Positions 22,706-31,134 of a stretch of DNA of 38,454 bases are shown here, piece by piece. Within the stretch, counting starts at the first letter, position 1, and each line of letters begins with the position of its first letter. Made by a program: the position numbers and the translations under genes. The notes beneath the pieces are model-generated. The model saw only the letters and a program-made list of their open reading frames with translations. It had not been told where the DNA came from and made no database searches. Origin of the DNA: Variovorax sp. KK3 (GTDB lineage Bacteria > Pseudomonadota > Gammaproteobacteria > Burkholderiales > Burkholderiaceae_C); NCBI RefSeq assembly GCF_001984055.1, contig NZ_LYVO01000073.1:1-38454 (forward strand). The letters are read 5' to 3'.

Positions 22706-24223
22706 TCAGCAGCCTTCGAGCTGCAGCCGCCACGTCGTCTTCTGCCAGGCCAGCACTTCCTCGCGCAGCAGGTGTGCCGACTGCGGGTAGAGGTCCGACC
22801 AGCCGCGGCGGCAGCCCAGCACGAAGAAGCGGCTGTCGGCCCGGACCAGTTTGAGACCGTCCAGATCCGGGTCGCGTCGGGCGTGGCTCAGGATCACCGC
22901 CAGGCGCAGGGCGATCAGCTGCGGGACGAAGCTCTCGTCGTCGAGCGTGCCTTCGAGCTTGCGCAGCTTGCCGCGATGGCCCAGCACGAGTTGGCTGAGC
23001 CAGTGCATTTCGTTCACCGCGAACCCCGGTGCGTCGGTGTTGTCCAGGATGTAGGCGCCGTGCTTGTGGTATTCGCTGTGCGAGATGTGGGTGCCGATCT
23101 CGTGCAACTGGGACGCCCAGCCGATCTTGCGCAGGTTGCGCCCGGCGCGGCTGGTGGTGCTGGCGCCGCGCGAAGCGGGTTCGAGCTGCAGGAACAGCGC
23201 TGCGGCCGTGTCGCCCACGCGGCGGGCCTGGGCGGCGTCGACCGAGAAGCGGTTGGCCAACCGGGCCACCGTGCTGGTGCGCAAGTCGGCCACGCTTTCG
23301 TCGCGCTGCAGCAGCTCGTAGAGCACGCCGTGGCGCAGCGCGCCCTGGGCGACGCGCATTTCTTCGATCTCCAGCAGGTCGAACACGGCCCGCAGCACGC
23401 TGACGCCGCCGCCGATCACGGCCTTGCGGTCTTCGCGCATGCCATCGATGCGCAGCCGATCGGCGCTGCCGGCCTTCAACAGGCGGTCGAGCAGCCAGTC
23501 CAGGCCTTCGCGCGTGATCAAGCCCGGCTCGCCGCCGGCGGCCGCCAGCACGTCGCCGACCGCGCCGATGGTGCCGGACGCGCCGTAAGCCACGTCCCAG
23601 CGGTCGGGCACGTAGGTGGCCAGGGCATCGTCGAGCACGGCCTTGGCGGCGATTTCGGCCGCCCGGAAGGCGGCAGTGTTGAACTGGCCCTCGGGAAAGT
23701 GCTTCATCGACCAGGCGACGCTGCCGACCCGGTAAGACTCCGTCACCTTGGCCTCCAGCGCCTGGCCGATGATCATTTCGGTGGAGCGGCCGCCGATGTC
23801 GACGACCAGCCGGCGCTCCCGGTCGGAGGCGTCGGTGTGGGGCAGCATGTGCGCCACGCCCTGGTAGATGAGCCGCGCTTCCTCGCGACCGGTGATGACG
23901 TCGATGCCGAAGCCCAGGATGGTGCGTGCGCGCAACAGGAATTCGTCGCGGTTGCGGGCTTCGCGCAGGGTCTGGGTGGCCACCGCGCGAACCTGCGAGC
24001 GCTTGAAGCCGGCCAGCCGCTCGCCGAAGCGGGCCAGCGCGTCCCAGCCGCGCTGCATGGCCTCGGGCGTCAGGTTGCGGGCCGAGTCCAGCCCGTTGCC
24101 CTGGCGAACGGTCTCCTTGAGGTATTCGGCGCGGTGGATCTGGCCATGGTCGACCCGGCCGATCTCGAGCCTGAAGCTGTTCGAGCCGAGATCGACCGCG
24201 GCGAGGCGGGTTCCGTTTTGCAT
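22706..24223 (-). CDS. ppx: Exopolyphosphatase
   Basis: 505 residues from the ATG at 24223, chosen because AAVDLGSNSFRLEIGRVDHG at the start is the normal beginning of the family; an upstream ATG at 24262 would add 13 untypical residues. The Ppx/GppA actin-like ATPase fold shows the phosphate-1 motif DLGSNSFRL, LVVDIGGRSTEMIIG as phosphate 2, and YGASGTIGAVGDVL. A C-terminal HD-like helical domain contains LHEIGTHISHSEYHKHGAYIL. It hydrolyses terminal phosphates from polyphosphate. A GppA-like pppGpp phosphatase activity cannot be excluded by sequence. It is convergent with the ppk-sixA unit. It diverges from pstS, and the intergenic region carries a Pho-box-like site in its orientation. Confidence 0.93.
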   Translation of the reverse strand: MQNGTRLAAVDLGSNSFRLEIGRVDHGQIHRAEYLKETVRQGNGLDSARNLTPEAMQRGWDALARFGERLAGFKRSQVRAVATQTLREARNRDEFLLRARTILGFGIDVITGREEARLIYQGVAHMLPHTDASDRERRLVVDIGGRSTEMIIGQALEAKVTESYRVGSVAWSMKHFPEGQFNTAAFRAAEIAAKAVLDDALATYVPDRWDVAYGASGTIGAVGDVLAAAGGEPGLITREGLDWLLDRLLKAGSADRLRIDGMREDRKAVIGGGVSVLRAVFDLLEIEEMRVAQGALRHGVLYELLQRDESVADLRTSTVARLANRFSVDAAQARRVGDTAAALFLQLEPASRGASTTSRAGRNLRKIGWASQLHEIGTHISHSEYHKHGAYILDNTDAPGFAVNEMHWLSQLVLGHRGKLRKLEGTLDDESFVPQLIALRLAVILSHARRDPDLDGLKLVRADSRFFVLGCRRGWSDLYPQSAHLLREEVLAWQKTTWRLQLEGC

Positions 24224-24322
24224 GTTGAGATGGAGAAGACCAGGCACCGATCGTAGCCGCATGGCCGGGCCGCACTGCGTAGGCAGGGGCCGCGCAGCGG
24301 GGTCTCGAGGCTAGGCGGCGCC

Positions 24323-24343
24323 CATGACGGTTGTGTGACAGCG
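24323..24343 (-). promoter_or_regulatory. Pho-box-like site upstream of ppx
   Basis: On the minus strand TGTCA and CGTCA half-sites (24336–24340 and 24325–24329) are 11 bp apart, within CTGTCACACAACCGTCAT. It lies about 100 bases before the ppx ATG and about 50 bases from the oppositely oriented pstS Pho box. Confidence 0.5.
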
Positions 24344-24390
24344 TCATACGAACTGCAGGCCTCCAAGGGTCGCTTTCCCTCTGTACGGGG

Positions 24391-24408
24391 GTGTCATATC
24401 GATGTCAC
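24391..24408 (+). promoter_or_regulatory. Pho box of pstS
   Basis: GTGTCATATCGATGTCAC has two TGTCA half-sites exactly 11 bp apart. A -10-like TAGAGT follows about 10 bases later, at 24419. The site is 67 bases before the pstS ATG, the expected arrangement for PhoB activation. Confidence 0.8.
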
Positions 24409-24475
24409 ACAAGCTTCCTAGAGTCGCGGCCAAGTCCCCAAGACGGGGTTGTTTGCATATCCAGAAGGAAGCTTC

Positions 24476-25513
24476 ATGAAAACGACGTTCAAGTTTGCAG
24501 CCGCCGGCCTGTTTGCCGCGGCCCTGGCCCAAGTTCCCGCCTTCGCGCAGGACGCCACCGGTGCCGGCGCAAGCTTCCCAGCGCCGCTGTACTCCAAGTG
24601 GGCCGCCGACTTCAACAAGGCCACCGGCGCCAAGATCAACTACCAGTCGGTCGGTTCGGGCGCCGGCCTCAAGCAGATCGATGCCAAGACCGTCGATTTC
24701 GGCGCCTCCGACATGCCCCTGACCGACGAGGAACTCAAGAGCAAGGGCCTGCTGCAGTTCCCGACCGTCATCGGCGGCGTGATTCCCGTCGTGAACATCC
24801 AGGGCATCAAGCCCGGCGAACTCAAGCTCAACGGCCAGGTGCTCGGCGACATCTACCTGGGCAAGATCACCAAGTGGAACGACCCGGCCATCAAGGCCAT
24901 CAACGCTTCGCTCACGCTGCCCGACGCCACCATCGCCCCGGTGCGCCGCGCCGATGGCTCCGGCACCACCTTCCTGTTCACCAACTACCTGAGCAAGGCC
25001 AACCCCGACTGGAAGGCCAAGGTCGGTGACGGCACGGCGGTCAACTGGCCCACCGGCGCAGGCGGCAAGGGCAATGAAGGCGTGGCCCAGTTCGTGAGCA
25101 AGCTGCCGAACTCGATCGGCTACGTCGAATACGCGTACGTCAAGCAGAACAAGATGACGTTCACCCAGATGCAGAACGCCTCGGGCAGCTTCGTCAACCC
25201 GGACGACGATGCCTTCAAGGCCGCCGCGGCCGGCGCCGACTGGTCCAAGACCTTCTACCAGGTGCTGACCAACCAGCCCGGCAAGGATTCGTGGCCCATC
25301 ACCGGCGCCACCTTCATCCTGATGCACAAGAGCCAGGACAAGCCGGCCCAGGCCACCACGACGCTCAAGTTCTTCGACTGGGCCTACAAGAACGGCGACA
25401 AGACCGCCGGCGACCTCGACTACGTGCCGATGCCCGAGAAGGTCAAGGGCGCCATCGCCACCGCCTGGGGCGACATCAAGGACACGTCGGGCAAGCCCGT
25501 CGCCTTCAAGTAA
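24476..25513 (+). CDS. pstS: Phosphate ABC transporter, periplasmic phosphate-binding protein
   Basis: 345 residues from the ATG at 24476, with AGAAGGAAG upstream. The signal peptide ends at AFAQ|DATGAGASFPAPLY. The mature start is the PstS hallmark, followed by phosphate-contacting segments SVGSGAGLKQI, DFGASDMPL and RADGSGTTFLFTNYL. It continues with GKGNEGVAQFV and NSIGYVEYAYV. The protein captures orthophosphate in the periplasm for PstCA. It heads the pstSCAB-phoU-phoB-phoR run, with the Pho box directly upstream. Length is normal. Confidence 0.96.
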   Translation: MKTTFKFAAAGLFAAALAQVPAFAQDATGAGASFPAPLYSKWAADFNKATGAKINYQSVGSGAGLKQIDAKTVDFGASDMPLTDEELKSKGLLQFPTVIGGVIPVVNIQGIKPGELKLNGQVLGDIYLGKITKWNDPAIKAINASLTLPDATIAPVRRADGSGTTFLFTNYLSKANPDWKAKVGDGTAVNWPTGAGGKGNEGVAQFVSKLPNSIGYVEYAYVKQNKMTFTQMQNASGSFVNPDDDAFKAAAAGADWSKTFYQVLTNQPGKDSWPITGATFILMHKSQDKPAQATTTLKFFDWAYKNGDKTAGDLDYVPMPEKVKGAIATAWGDIKDTSGKPVAFK

Positions 25514-25528
25514 AGCGGACCGGCGCGC

Positions 25529-26599
25529 ATGAGCACTCCGCTCGACAACGCGCCGCCTTCGGAGCGACCTGTGTCATCCACTTTCCCCGCTGGCGCCAAT
25601 CCCCTCGACCTGCAGGCCGAGGGCTCGCACGCCACCCTGAGTCCGCCGCCCGTGCGCAAGCCGCGCACCGGCGCCACCGCCGATCGCCTGTTCGGCTGGG
25701 CCGCCAAGGGCGCAGCGCTGCTGACGCTGGCGCTGCTCATCGGCATCCTGCTGTCGCTGTTCGCCGGCGCCTGGCCCGCCATCGCGAAGTTCGGCCTCGG
25801 CTTCCTCACGAGCAGCACCTGGGACCCGGTACAGAACGAGTACGGCGGCCTGGTGATGATCTACGGCACGCTCGCCACGTCGCTGATCGCGCTGATCATC
25901 GCGGTGCCGGTGAGCTTCGGCATCGCGCTCTTCCTGACCGAGATGTCGCCGGCCTGGCTCAAGCGGCCGCTCGGCACCGCCATCGAACTGCTCGCCGCCG
26001 TGCCGTCGATCGTCTACGGCATGTGGGGTCTGCTGGTGTTCGGTCCGATTCTGTCCACCTACGTGCAGCAGCCGCTGCAGAAGCTGTTCGAAGGCGTGCC
26101 CTACCTGGGCGCGCTGGTGTCCGGCCCGCCGGTAGGCATCGGCATCCTGTCGGCCGGCATCATCCTGGCGATCATGATCATTCCGTTCATCGCCTCGGTG
26201 ATGCGCGACGTGTTCGAGGTCACGCCGCCGCTGCTCAAGGAGTCGGCCTACGGGCTCGGCTCCACCACCTGGGAAGTGGTGTCGAAGGTGGTGCTGCCCT
26301 ACACCAAGGCCGGCGTCATCGGCGGCATCATGCTCGGCCTGGGCCGTGCGCTGGGCGAGACGATGGCCGTCACCTTCGTGATCGGCAACACCAACCAGCT
26401 GAATTCGCTCTCGGTGTTCGAGGCGGCCAACAGCATCACCTCGGTGCTGGCCAACGAGTTCGCCGAAGCCGGCGCGGGCCTGCACCAGGCTTCGCTGATG
26501 TACCTGGGCCTGGTGCTGTTCTTCATCACCTTCGTGGTGCTATCGCTGTCGAAGCTGCTGCTGCAGCAGATGCAGAAGAGCGAGGGCAAGAAGTCATGA
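25529..26599 (+). CDS. pstC: Phosphate ABC transporter permease PstC
   Basis: 356 residues, beginning 15 bases after pstS. The first ~50 residues are a polar, Pro-rich cytoplasmic extension. Six membrane segments follow, starting at AALLTLALLIGILLSLFAGA. The permease signature is in ELLAAVPSIVYGMWGLLVFGP. The cytoplasmic EAA loop is KESAYGLGSTTWEVVSKVVLPYTKAGVIGG, followed by LGRALGETMAVTFVIGN. It forms the inner-membrane channel with PstA. The longer N-terminus makes it somewhat larger than the E. coli protein (about 320 residues). Confidence 0.95.
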   Translation: MSTPLDNAPPSERPVSSTFPAGANPLDLQAEGSHATLSPPPVRKPRTGATADRLFGWAAKGAALLTLALLIGILLSLFAGAWPAIAKFGLGFLTSSTWDPVQNEYGGLVMIYGTLATSLIALIIAVPVSFGIALFLTEMSPAWLKRPLGTAIELLAAVPSIVYGMWGLLVFGPILSTYVQQPLQKLFEGVPYLGALVSGPPVGIGILSAGIILAIMIIPFIASVMRDVFEVTPPLLKESAYGLGSTTWEVVSKVVLPYTKAGVIGGIMLGLGRALGETMAVTFVIGNTNQLNSLSVFEAANSITSVLANEFAEAGAGLHQASLMYLGLVLFFITFVVLSLSKLLLQQMQKSEGKKS

Positions 26600-26654
26600 G
26601 CCGCAGGCCCGCTCACAAGGCGAATATCGCAGCGCGCAGCGCGGAGGTTTATCT

Positions 26655-27539
26655 ATGACCACAGCCGAGCAACTGTTGAGCACCAAGGCGCTCAACGAAA
26701 CCCGCGCGGCGCGCTTCGCGACGCGCAAGCGCATCAACGTCATCGCACTGTCGCTGTCGCTGGCCGCGATGGCCTTCGGCGTTTTCTGGCTCGTGTGGAT
26801 TCTCTGGGAAACGCTGCGCCTGGGCGTGGGCGGACTGGCGATCGCCACCTTCACCGAGATGACGCCTCCGCCCAACGAGGCGGGCGGCATCGCCAACGCG
26901 ATCTTCGGCTCGCTGGCGATGGTGCTGCTGGCCACCTTCGTCGGCACGCCGATCGGGATCATGGCCGGCATCTACCTGGCCGAGTACAACCCGAAGGGCT
27001 GGCTCGCGAGCGTGACGCGTTTCGTCAACGACATCCTGCTGTCGGCGCCCTCGATCGTGATCGGCTTGTTCGTCTACGCGATCGCGGTGGCCTACTTCAA
27101 GAGCTTCTCCGGCCTGGCCGGTGCGCTGGCGCTGGCGTTGATCGTGATCCCGGTGGTGATTCGCACCACCGAGAACATGCTGCAACTGGTGCCACCGGGC
27201 CTGCGCGAGGCCGCCTACGCGCTGGGCACGCCGAAGTGGCGCGTCATCATGAGCATCACGCTGCGCGCTGCCCGCGCCGGGGTGGTCACGGGCGTGCTGC
27301 TGGCCGTGGCGCGCATCGCCGGCGAGACGGCACCGCTGCTCTTCACCGCGCTCAACAACCAGTTCTGGACCGCCGACATGACCCAGCCGATGGCCAGCCT
27401 GCCGGTGACCATCTTCAAGTTCGCGATGAGCCCTTACGAGAACTGGCAACAGCTGGCCTGGGCCGGTGTGTTCCTGATCACCGTCGCCGTGCTGGCGCTC
27501 AACATCCTGGCCCGCGTCGTGACGCGCAACAAACTCTGA
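26655..27539 (+). CDS. pstA: Phosphate ABC transporter permease PstA
   Basis: 294 residues from the ATG at 26655, preceded by CGGAGG. Six membrane segments begin with VIALSLSLAAMAFGVFWLVWI. Typical PstA motifs are PNEAGGIANAIFGSLAMVLLAT, AGIYLAEYNP, LLSAPSIVIGLFVYAIAV, the EAA loop LREAAYALGTPKWRVIMSITLRAA, and ARIAGETAPLLFTALNNQFW. It pairs with PstC. A 55-base gap separates it from pstC and six bases from pstB. Confidence 0.95.
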   Translation: MTTAEQLLSTKALNETRAARFATRKRINVIALSLSLAAMAFGVFWLVWILWETLRLGVGGLAIATFTEMTPPPNEAGGIANAIFGSLAMVLLATFVGTPIGIMAGIYLAEYNPKGWLASVTRFVNDILLSAPSIVIGLFVYAIAVAYFKSFSGLAGALALALIVIPVVIRTTENMLQLVPPGLREAAYALGTPKWRVIMSITLRAARAGVVTGVLLAVARIAGETAPLLFTALNNQFWTADMTQPMASLPVTIFKFAMSPYENWQQLAWAGVFLITVAVLALNILARVVTRNKL

Positions 27540-27544
27540 CAACC

Positions 27545-28327
27545 ATGGCAAACACCACCGTCGCAAAAGCGGAACGCGCGAAGATCTCGGTCAAGGACCT
27601 GAACTTCTACTACGGCAAGTTCCACGCCCTCAAGGGCATCAACCTCGAGATCCCCGAGAACAAGGTCACGGCCTTCATCGGCCCGTCGGGCTGCGGCAAG
27701 TCGACCCTGCTGCGCACCTTCAACCGCATGTTCGAGCTGTACCCCGAGCAGCGCGCCGAAGGCGTGATCTCGCTGGACGGCGAGAACCTGCTGACCTCCA
27801 AGCAGGACGTGGCGCTGATTCGCGCCAAGGTCGGCATGGTGTTCCAGAAGCCCACGCCGTTTCCGATGTCGATCTATGACAACATCGCCTTCGGCGTGAA
27901 GCTGTTCGAGAACCTGAGCGCTTCCGAGATGGACGACCGCGTGGAGTGGGCGCTCAAGAAGGCCGCGCTGTGGACCGAAGTGCGCGACAAGCTGCAGCAG
28001 AGCGGCTCCGGCCTCTCGGGTGGCCAGCAGCAGCGCCTGTGCATCGCGCGCGGCATCGCGATCAAGCCCGAAGTGCTGCTGCTCGACGAACCCTGCTCGG
28101 CGCTGGACCCGATCTCGACCGCCAAGATCGAGGAACTGATCGCCGAGCTCAAGAACGAATACACCGTGGTCATCGTGACGCATAACATGCAGCAGGCGGC
28201 CCGTTGCAGCGACTACACCGCCTACATGTACCTGGGGGACCTGATCGAGTTCGGCGCCACCGAAGAGCTGTTCTTCAAGCCGAAGCGCAAGGAAACCGAG
28301 GACTACATCACCGGCCGTTTCGGCTGA
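27545..28327 (+). CDS. pstB: Phosphate ABC transporter ATP-binding protein PstB
   Basis: 260 residues from the ATG at 27545. Walker A is GPSGCGKST (residues 46–54). The Q-loop region is GMVFQKPTPFPMSIYDNIAFG, the ABC signature LSGGQQQRLCIARGIA, and Walker B with D-loop VLLLDEPCSALDP. The switch His lies in VIVTHNMQQAARC. These are canonical PstB sequences. The dimer powers PstCA and, with PhoU, signals phosphate sufficiency to PhoR. All catalytic residues are present. Confidence 0.97.
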   Translation: MANTTVAKAERAKISVKDLNFYYGKFHALKGINLEIPENKVTAFIGPSGCGKSTLLRTFNRMFELYPEQRAEGVISLDGENLLTSKQDVALIRAKVGMVFQKPTPFPMSIYDNIAFGVKLFENLSASEMDDRVEWALKKAALWTEVRDKLQQSGSGLSGGQQQRLCIARGIAIKPEVLLLDEPCSALDPISTAKIEELIAELKNEYTVVIVTHNMQQAARCSDYTAYMYLGDLIEFGATEELFFKPKRKETEDYITGRFG

Positions 28328-28337
28328 AAGGAGCGAC

Positions 28338-29039
28338 ATGACCGAAAAACACCTCTCCAGCCAGTTCGACAGCGAGCTGAACACGGTCTCTTCGCGCGTG
28401 ATGGAACTCGGCGGCATGGTCGAGTCGCAGATCAACCAGGCCGTGTATGCGCTTGCCCAGTTCGACACCGACGCGGCCGACCGCGTGATCGAGACCGAGG
28501 TTCGCGTCAACGCGATGGAAATCGAGATCGACCGCGAGCTGTCGTCGATCATCGCGCGGCGCCAGCCGACCGCGCGGGACCTGCGCCTGTTGATCGCCAT
28601 CTCCAAGACCACCGCCAACCTCGAGCGCGTGGGCGACGAGGCCAACAAGATCGCTCGCATGGTCAAGTCGATCATCGAAAGCGGTTCGGCACGGGCCCTG
28701 CCTTCCACCGAGCTGCGCATCGCGTCCGACCTGGCGTCGGGCCTGCTGCGCAAGGCGCTCGACGCCTTCGCGCGCCTGGACACGGCGGCGGCGGTGTCGA
28801 TCCTCAAGGACGACGACCTGATCGACAAGGAATTCGACGGCTTCGTGCGCAAGCTGGTCACCTACATGATGGAAGATCCGCGCACGATCTCCGCCAGTCT
28901 CGACCTGCTGTTCCTGGCCAAGGCCATCGAGCGGATCGGTGACCATGCGAAGAACATCGCCGAGTTCATCATCTACATCGTCAAGGGTGCCGACGTTCGC
29001 CACACGTCCATGCAGGAAATCGAATCCGCATTGCAGTAG
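28338..29039 (+). CDS. phoU: Phosphate signalling protein PhoU
   Basis: 233 residues, starting 10 bases after pstB with AAAGGAGCG as ribosome site. It consists of two similar three-helix bundles. The first carries LNTVSSRVMELGGMVESQINQA and ISKTTANLERVGDEANKIARM. The second ends LLFLAKAIERIGDHAKNIAEFIIYIVKG. The paired ExxGDxAxNIA-type metal-binding motifs are typical of PhoU. It links the Pst transporter to PhoR and keeps the regulon off when phosphate is plentiful. Confidence 0.96.
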   Translation: MTEKHLSSQFDSELNTVSSRVMELGGMVESQINQAVYALAQFDTDAADRVIETEVRVNAMEIEIDRELSSIIARRQPTARDLRLLIAISKTTANLERVGDEANKIARMVKSIIESGSARALPSTELRIASDLASGLLRKALDAFARLDTAAAVSILKDDDLIDKEFDGFVRKLVTYMMEDPRTISASLDLLFLAKAIERIGDHAKNIAEFIIYIVKGADVRHTSMQEIESALQ

Positions 29040-29054
29040 GCTCCCGATCGCTCA

Positions 29055-29747
29055 ATGAAAAAACCCAGAGTCCTGATCGTCGAAGACGAGTCCTCGATCG
29101 CCGAGCTGATCGCCGTCAACCTGCGCCACAACGGCTTCGAGCCGATCTGGGCGGAAGACGGCGACTCGGCCCAGCGCGAGATCGACGCCTTCCTGCCCGA
29201 TCTGGTGCTGCTCGACTGGATGCTGCCCGGCCAGAGCGGACTGCAACTGGCGCGCCAATGGCGCAAAGACCCGCGCACCAAGGCCATCCCGATCCTGATG
29301 CTGACCGCGCGCGGCGACGAGCCCGACAAGGTGGCGGGCCTCGACGCCGGTGCCGACGACTACATCACCAAGCCTTTCTCGACGCAGGAGATGCTGGCGC
29401 GCATCCGCGCCGTGCTGCGGCGCCGTGCGCCGGAGGTGGTGACCGAGCGCGTCGAGATCGGCGAGCTGGCGCTCGACACGGCCACGCACCGCGTGACTTG
29501 GCAGGGCGCACCGCTCAAGGTGGGCCCGACCGAGTTCAAGCTGCTCGGCTACCTGATGCAGCATGCCGAGCGCGTGCACAGCCGCGCCCAGCTGCTGGAC
29601 AAGGTCTGGGGCGACCACGTCTACATCGAGGAGCGAACGGTCGACGTGCACGTCAAGCGCCTGCGCGAATCGCTCGGTCCGGCCGCGCTGATGGTCGAGA
29701 CGGTGCGCGGCGCGGGCTACAGGCTCACGGCCCAGGTCGCGGTTTGA
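29055..29747 (+). CDS. phoB: Phosphate regulon response regulator PhoB
   Basis: 230 residues. The receiver domain has the acidic pair in VEDESSIAEL, phosphoacceptor Asp54 in VLLDWMLPG, conserved Thr in LMLTARG and Lys in DDYITKPFS. The OmpR-type winged helix covers about residues 130–228, with VGPTEFKLLGYLM, HVYIEERTVDVHVKRLRESL and VRGAGYRL. It would bind the Pho-box-like sites seen before olsB, ppk, ppx and pstS. It lies 15 bases after phoU. Confidence 0.96.
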   Translation: MKKPRVLIVEDESSIAELIAVNLRHNGFEPIWAEDGDSAQREIDAFLPDLVLLDWMLPGQSGLQLARQWRKDPRTKAIPILMLTARGDEPDKVAGLDAGADDYITKPFSTQEMLARIRAVLRRRAPEVVTERVEIGELALDTATHRVTWQGAPLKVGPTEFKLLGYLMQHAERVHSRAQLLDKVWGDHVYIEERTVDVHVKRLRESLGPAALMVETVRGAGYRLTAQVAV

Positions 29748-29787
29748 GGCGCGCGCCGGCCGAGGGCCGGCGGCACAATGGGCGGGC

Positions 29788-31134
29788 ATGCCGTTTCGTA
29801 TCACTACCTTTTTGCTGGCCTCCGGACTCGGAGGCGCTCTCGTCGCGGCATTGGCCGGCCTGCATTACCTGTGGCTGGGCGCCTGGCTCGGCGCGGTGGC
29901 GTGGCTCATCGTGGACGCGCTGCGTGCCCAGCGCTTGCTGCGCGTGCTGCGCAACGATGCCGCCGGCTTGCCGTCGCGCGGCCCGGGCGTGTGGGGCGAA
30001 ATGGCCGAGCGCATCCGCAAGCTGTTGCGCACGCGCGAGCAGCAGACCCGGCAGGCCGAAGACCGGCTGCAGGAATTCCTGGCCGCCATCCAGGCCTCGC
30101 CCAACGGCGTGGTGCTGCTCGACGAGCAGGGCCGCATCGAGTGGTGCAACCAGACGGCGGCCGGCCAGTTCGGCATCGACGCCGAGCGTGACCTGCTGCA
30201 GCACCTGGCCAACCTCGTGCGCGACCCGGCCTTCGTGGCCTATCTGGCCTCTTGGAACTACAGCCGCGACGTGGTGATCGACGCGCCCTCGAAGCTGCAA
30301 TCGCACCGCGGGCACGTCGTCCGGCTGTCGGTGCAGGTGCATCCCTATGCCGGCAACCGCCGCATGCTGCTGACGCGCGACATCACGTCGCTCGAACAGG
30401 CCGAGGCGATGCGGCGCGACTTCGTCGCCAACGTCTCGCACGAGATCCGCACGCCGCTGACGGTGCTGGCCGGCTTCGTCGAGACGCTGCAGAACCTGCC
30501 GCTCGATGCGCAGGAGCGGTCGCGCTACCTCATGCTGATGAGCCAGCAGTCGCATCGCATGGAGACGCTGGTCAACGACTTGCTGACCTTGTCGCGCCTC
30601 GAAGGCAGCGCGGCGCCGCCGGCCACCCGCTGGACCCGCATGCGCGCCCTGATGGCGCAATGCGAGGACGAGGGCCGCGGCCTGTCGAGCCGCCTCCATG
30701 CGCAGGGGCACCGGCTGAGCTTCTCGATGGAAGACGATTCCGAGATCGCCGGCGCGGCCACCGAGCTGCAGAGTGCGATGTCGAACCTGCTGAGCAATGC
30801 CATCCGTTACACGCCGGGCGGGGGCGAGGTGGCCGTGAGCTGGCGCCTGCTGCCCGACGGCCGTGGGGAGTACGCGGTGCGCGACAGCGGCCCGGGCATC
30901 GCGGCCGAGCACGTTCCGCGGCTGACCGAGCGCTTCTATCGCATCGATCGCAGCCGCTCGCGGGAAACCGGCGGCACGGGACTGGGCCTGGCGATCGTGA
31001 AGCACGTGGCGCAGCGCCACGGGGCCGAGCTGCGCATCGACAGCGTCGTCGGCAAGGGATCGCGTTTCGCGCTGGTGTTTCCGGTCACGCGGCTGCGGCA
31101 GGCGCCGCAGATGAGCGTCGCTGCTGCCGCCTGA
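29788..31134 (+). CDS. phoR: Phosphate regulon sensor histidine kinase PhoR
   Basis: 448 residues. One or two N-terminal membrane segments (about 8–46) are followed by a cytoplasmic PAS-like domain (about 95–200, SPNGVVLLDEQGRIEWCN). HisKA has the phosphoaccepting His218 in FVANVSHEIRTPL. The HATPase domain has N box LSNLLSNAIRYTP, G1 DSGPGIA, F box RFYRID and G2 GGTGLGLAIV. As in other PhoR proteins there is no large periplasmic sensor, consistent with sensing through PstSCAB-PhoU. A perfect GC hairpin at 29755–29771 in the phoB-phoR gap could reduce read-through or stability. The last 50 bases overlap the convergent MATE gene. Confidence 0.95.
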   Translation: MPFRITTFLLASGLGGALVAALAGLHYLWLGAWLGAVAWLIVDALRAQRLLRVLRNDAAGLPSRGPGVWGEMAERIRKLLRTREQQTRQAEDRLQEFLAAIQASPNGVVLLDEQGRIEWCNQTAAGQFGIDAERDLLQHLANLVRDPAFVAYLASWNYSRDVVIDAPSKLQSHRGHVVRLSVQVHPYAGNRRMLLTRDITSLEQAEAMRRDFVANVSHEIRTPLTVLAGFVETLQNLPLDAQERSRYLMLMSQQSHRMETLVNDLLTLSRLEGSAAPPATRWTRMRALMAQCEDEGRGLSSRLHAQGHRLSFSMEDDSEIAGAATELQSAMSNLLSNAIRYTPGGGEVAVSWRLLPDGRGEYAVRDSGPGIAAEHVPRLTERFYRIDRSRSRETGGTGLGLAIVKHVAQRHGAELRIDSVVGKGSRFALVFPVTRLRQAPQMSVAAAA

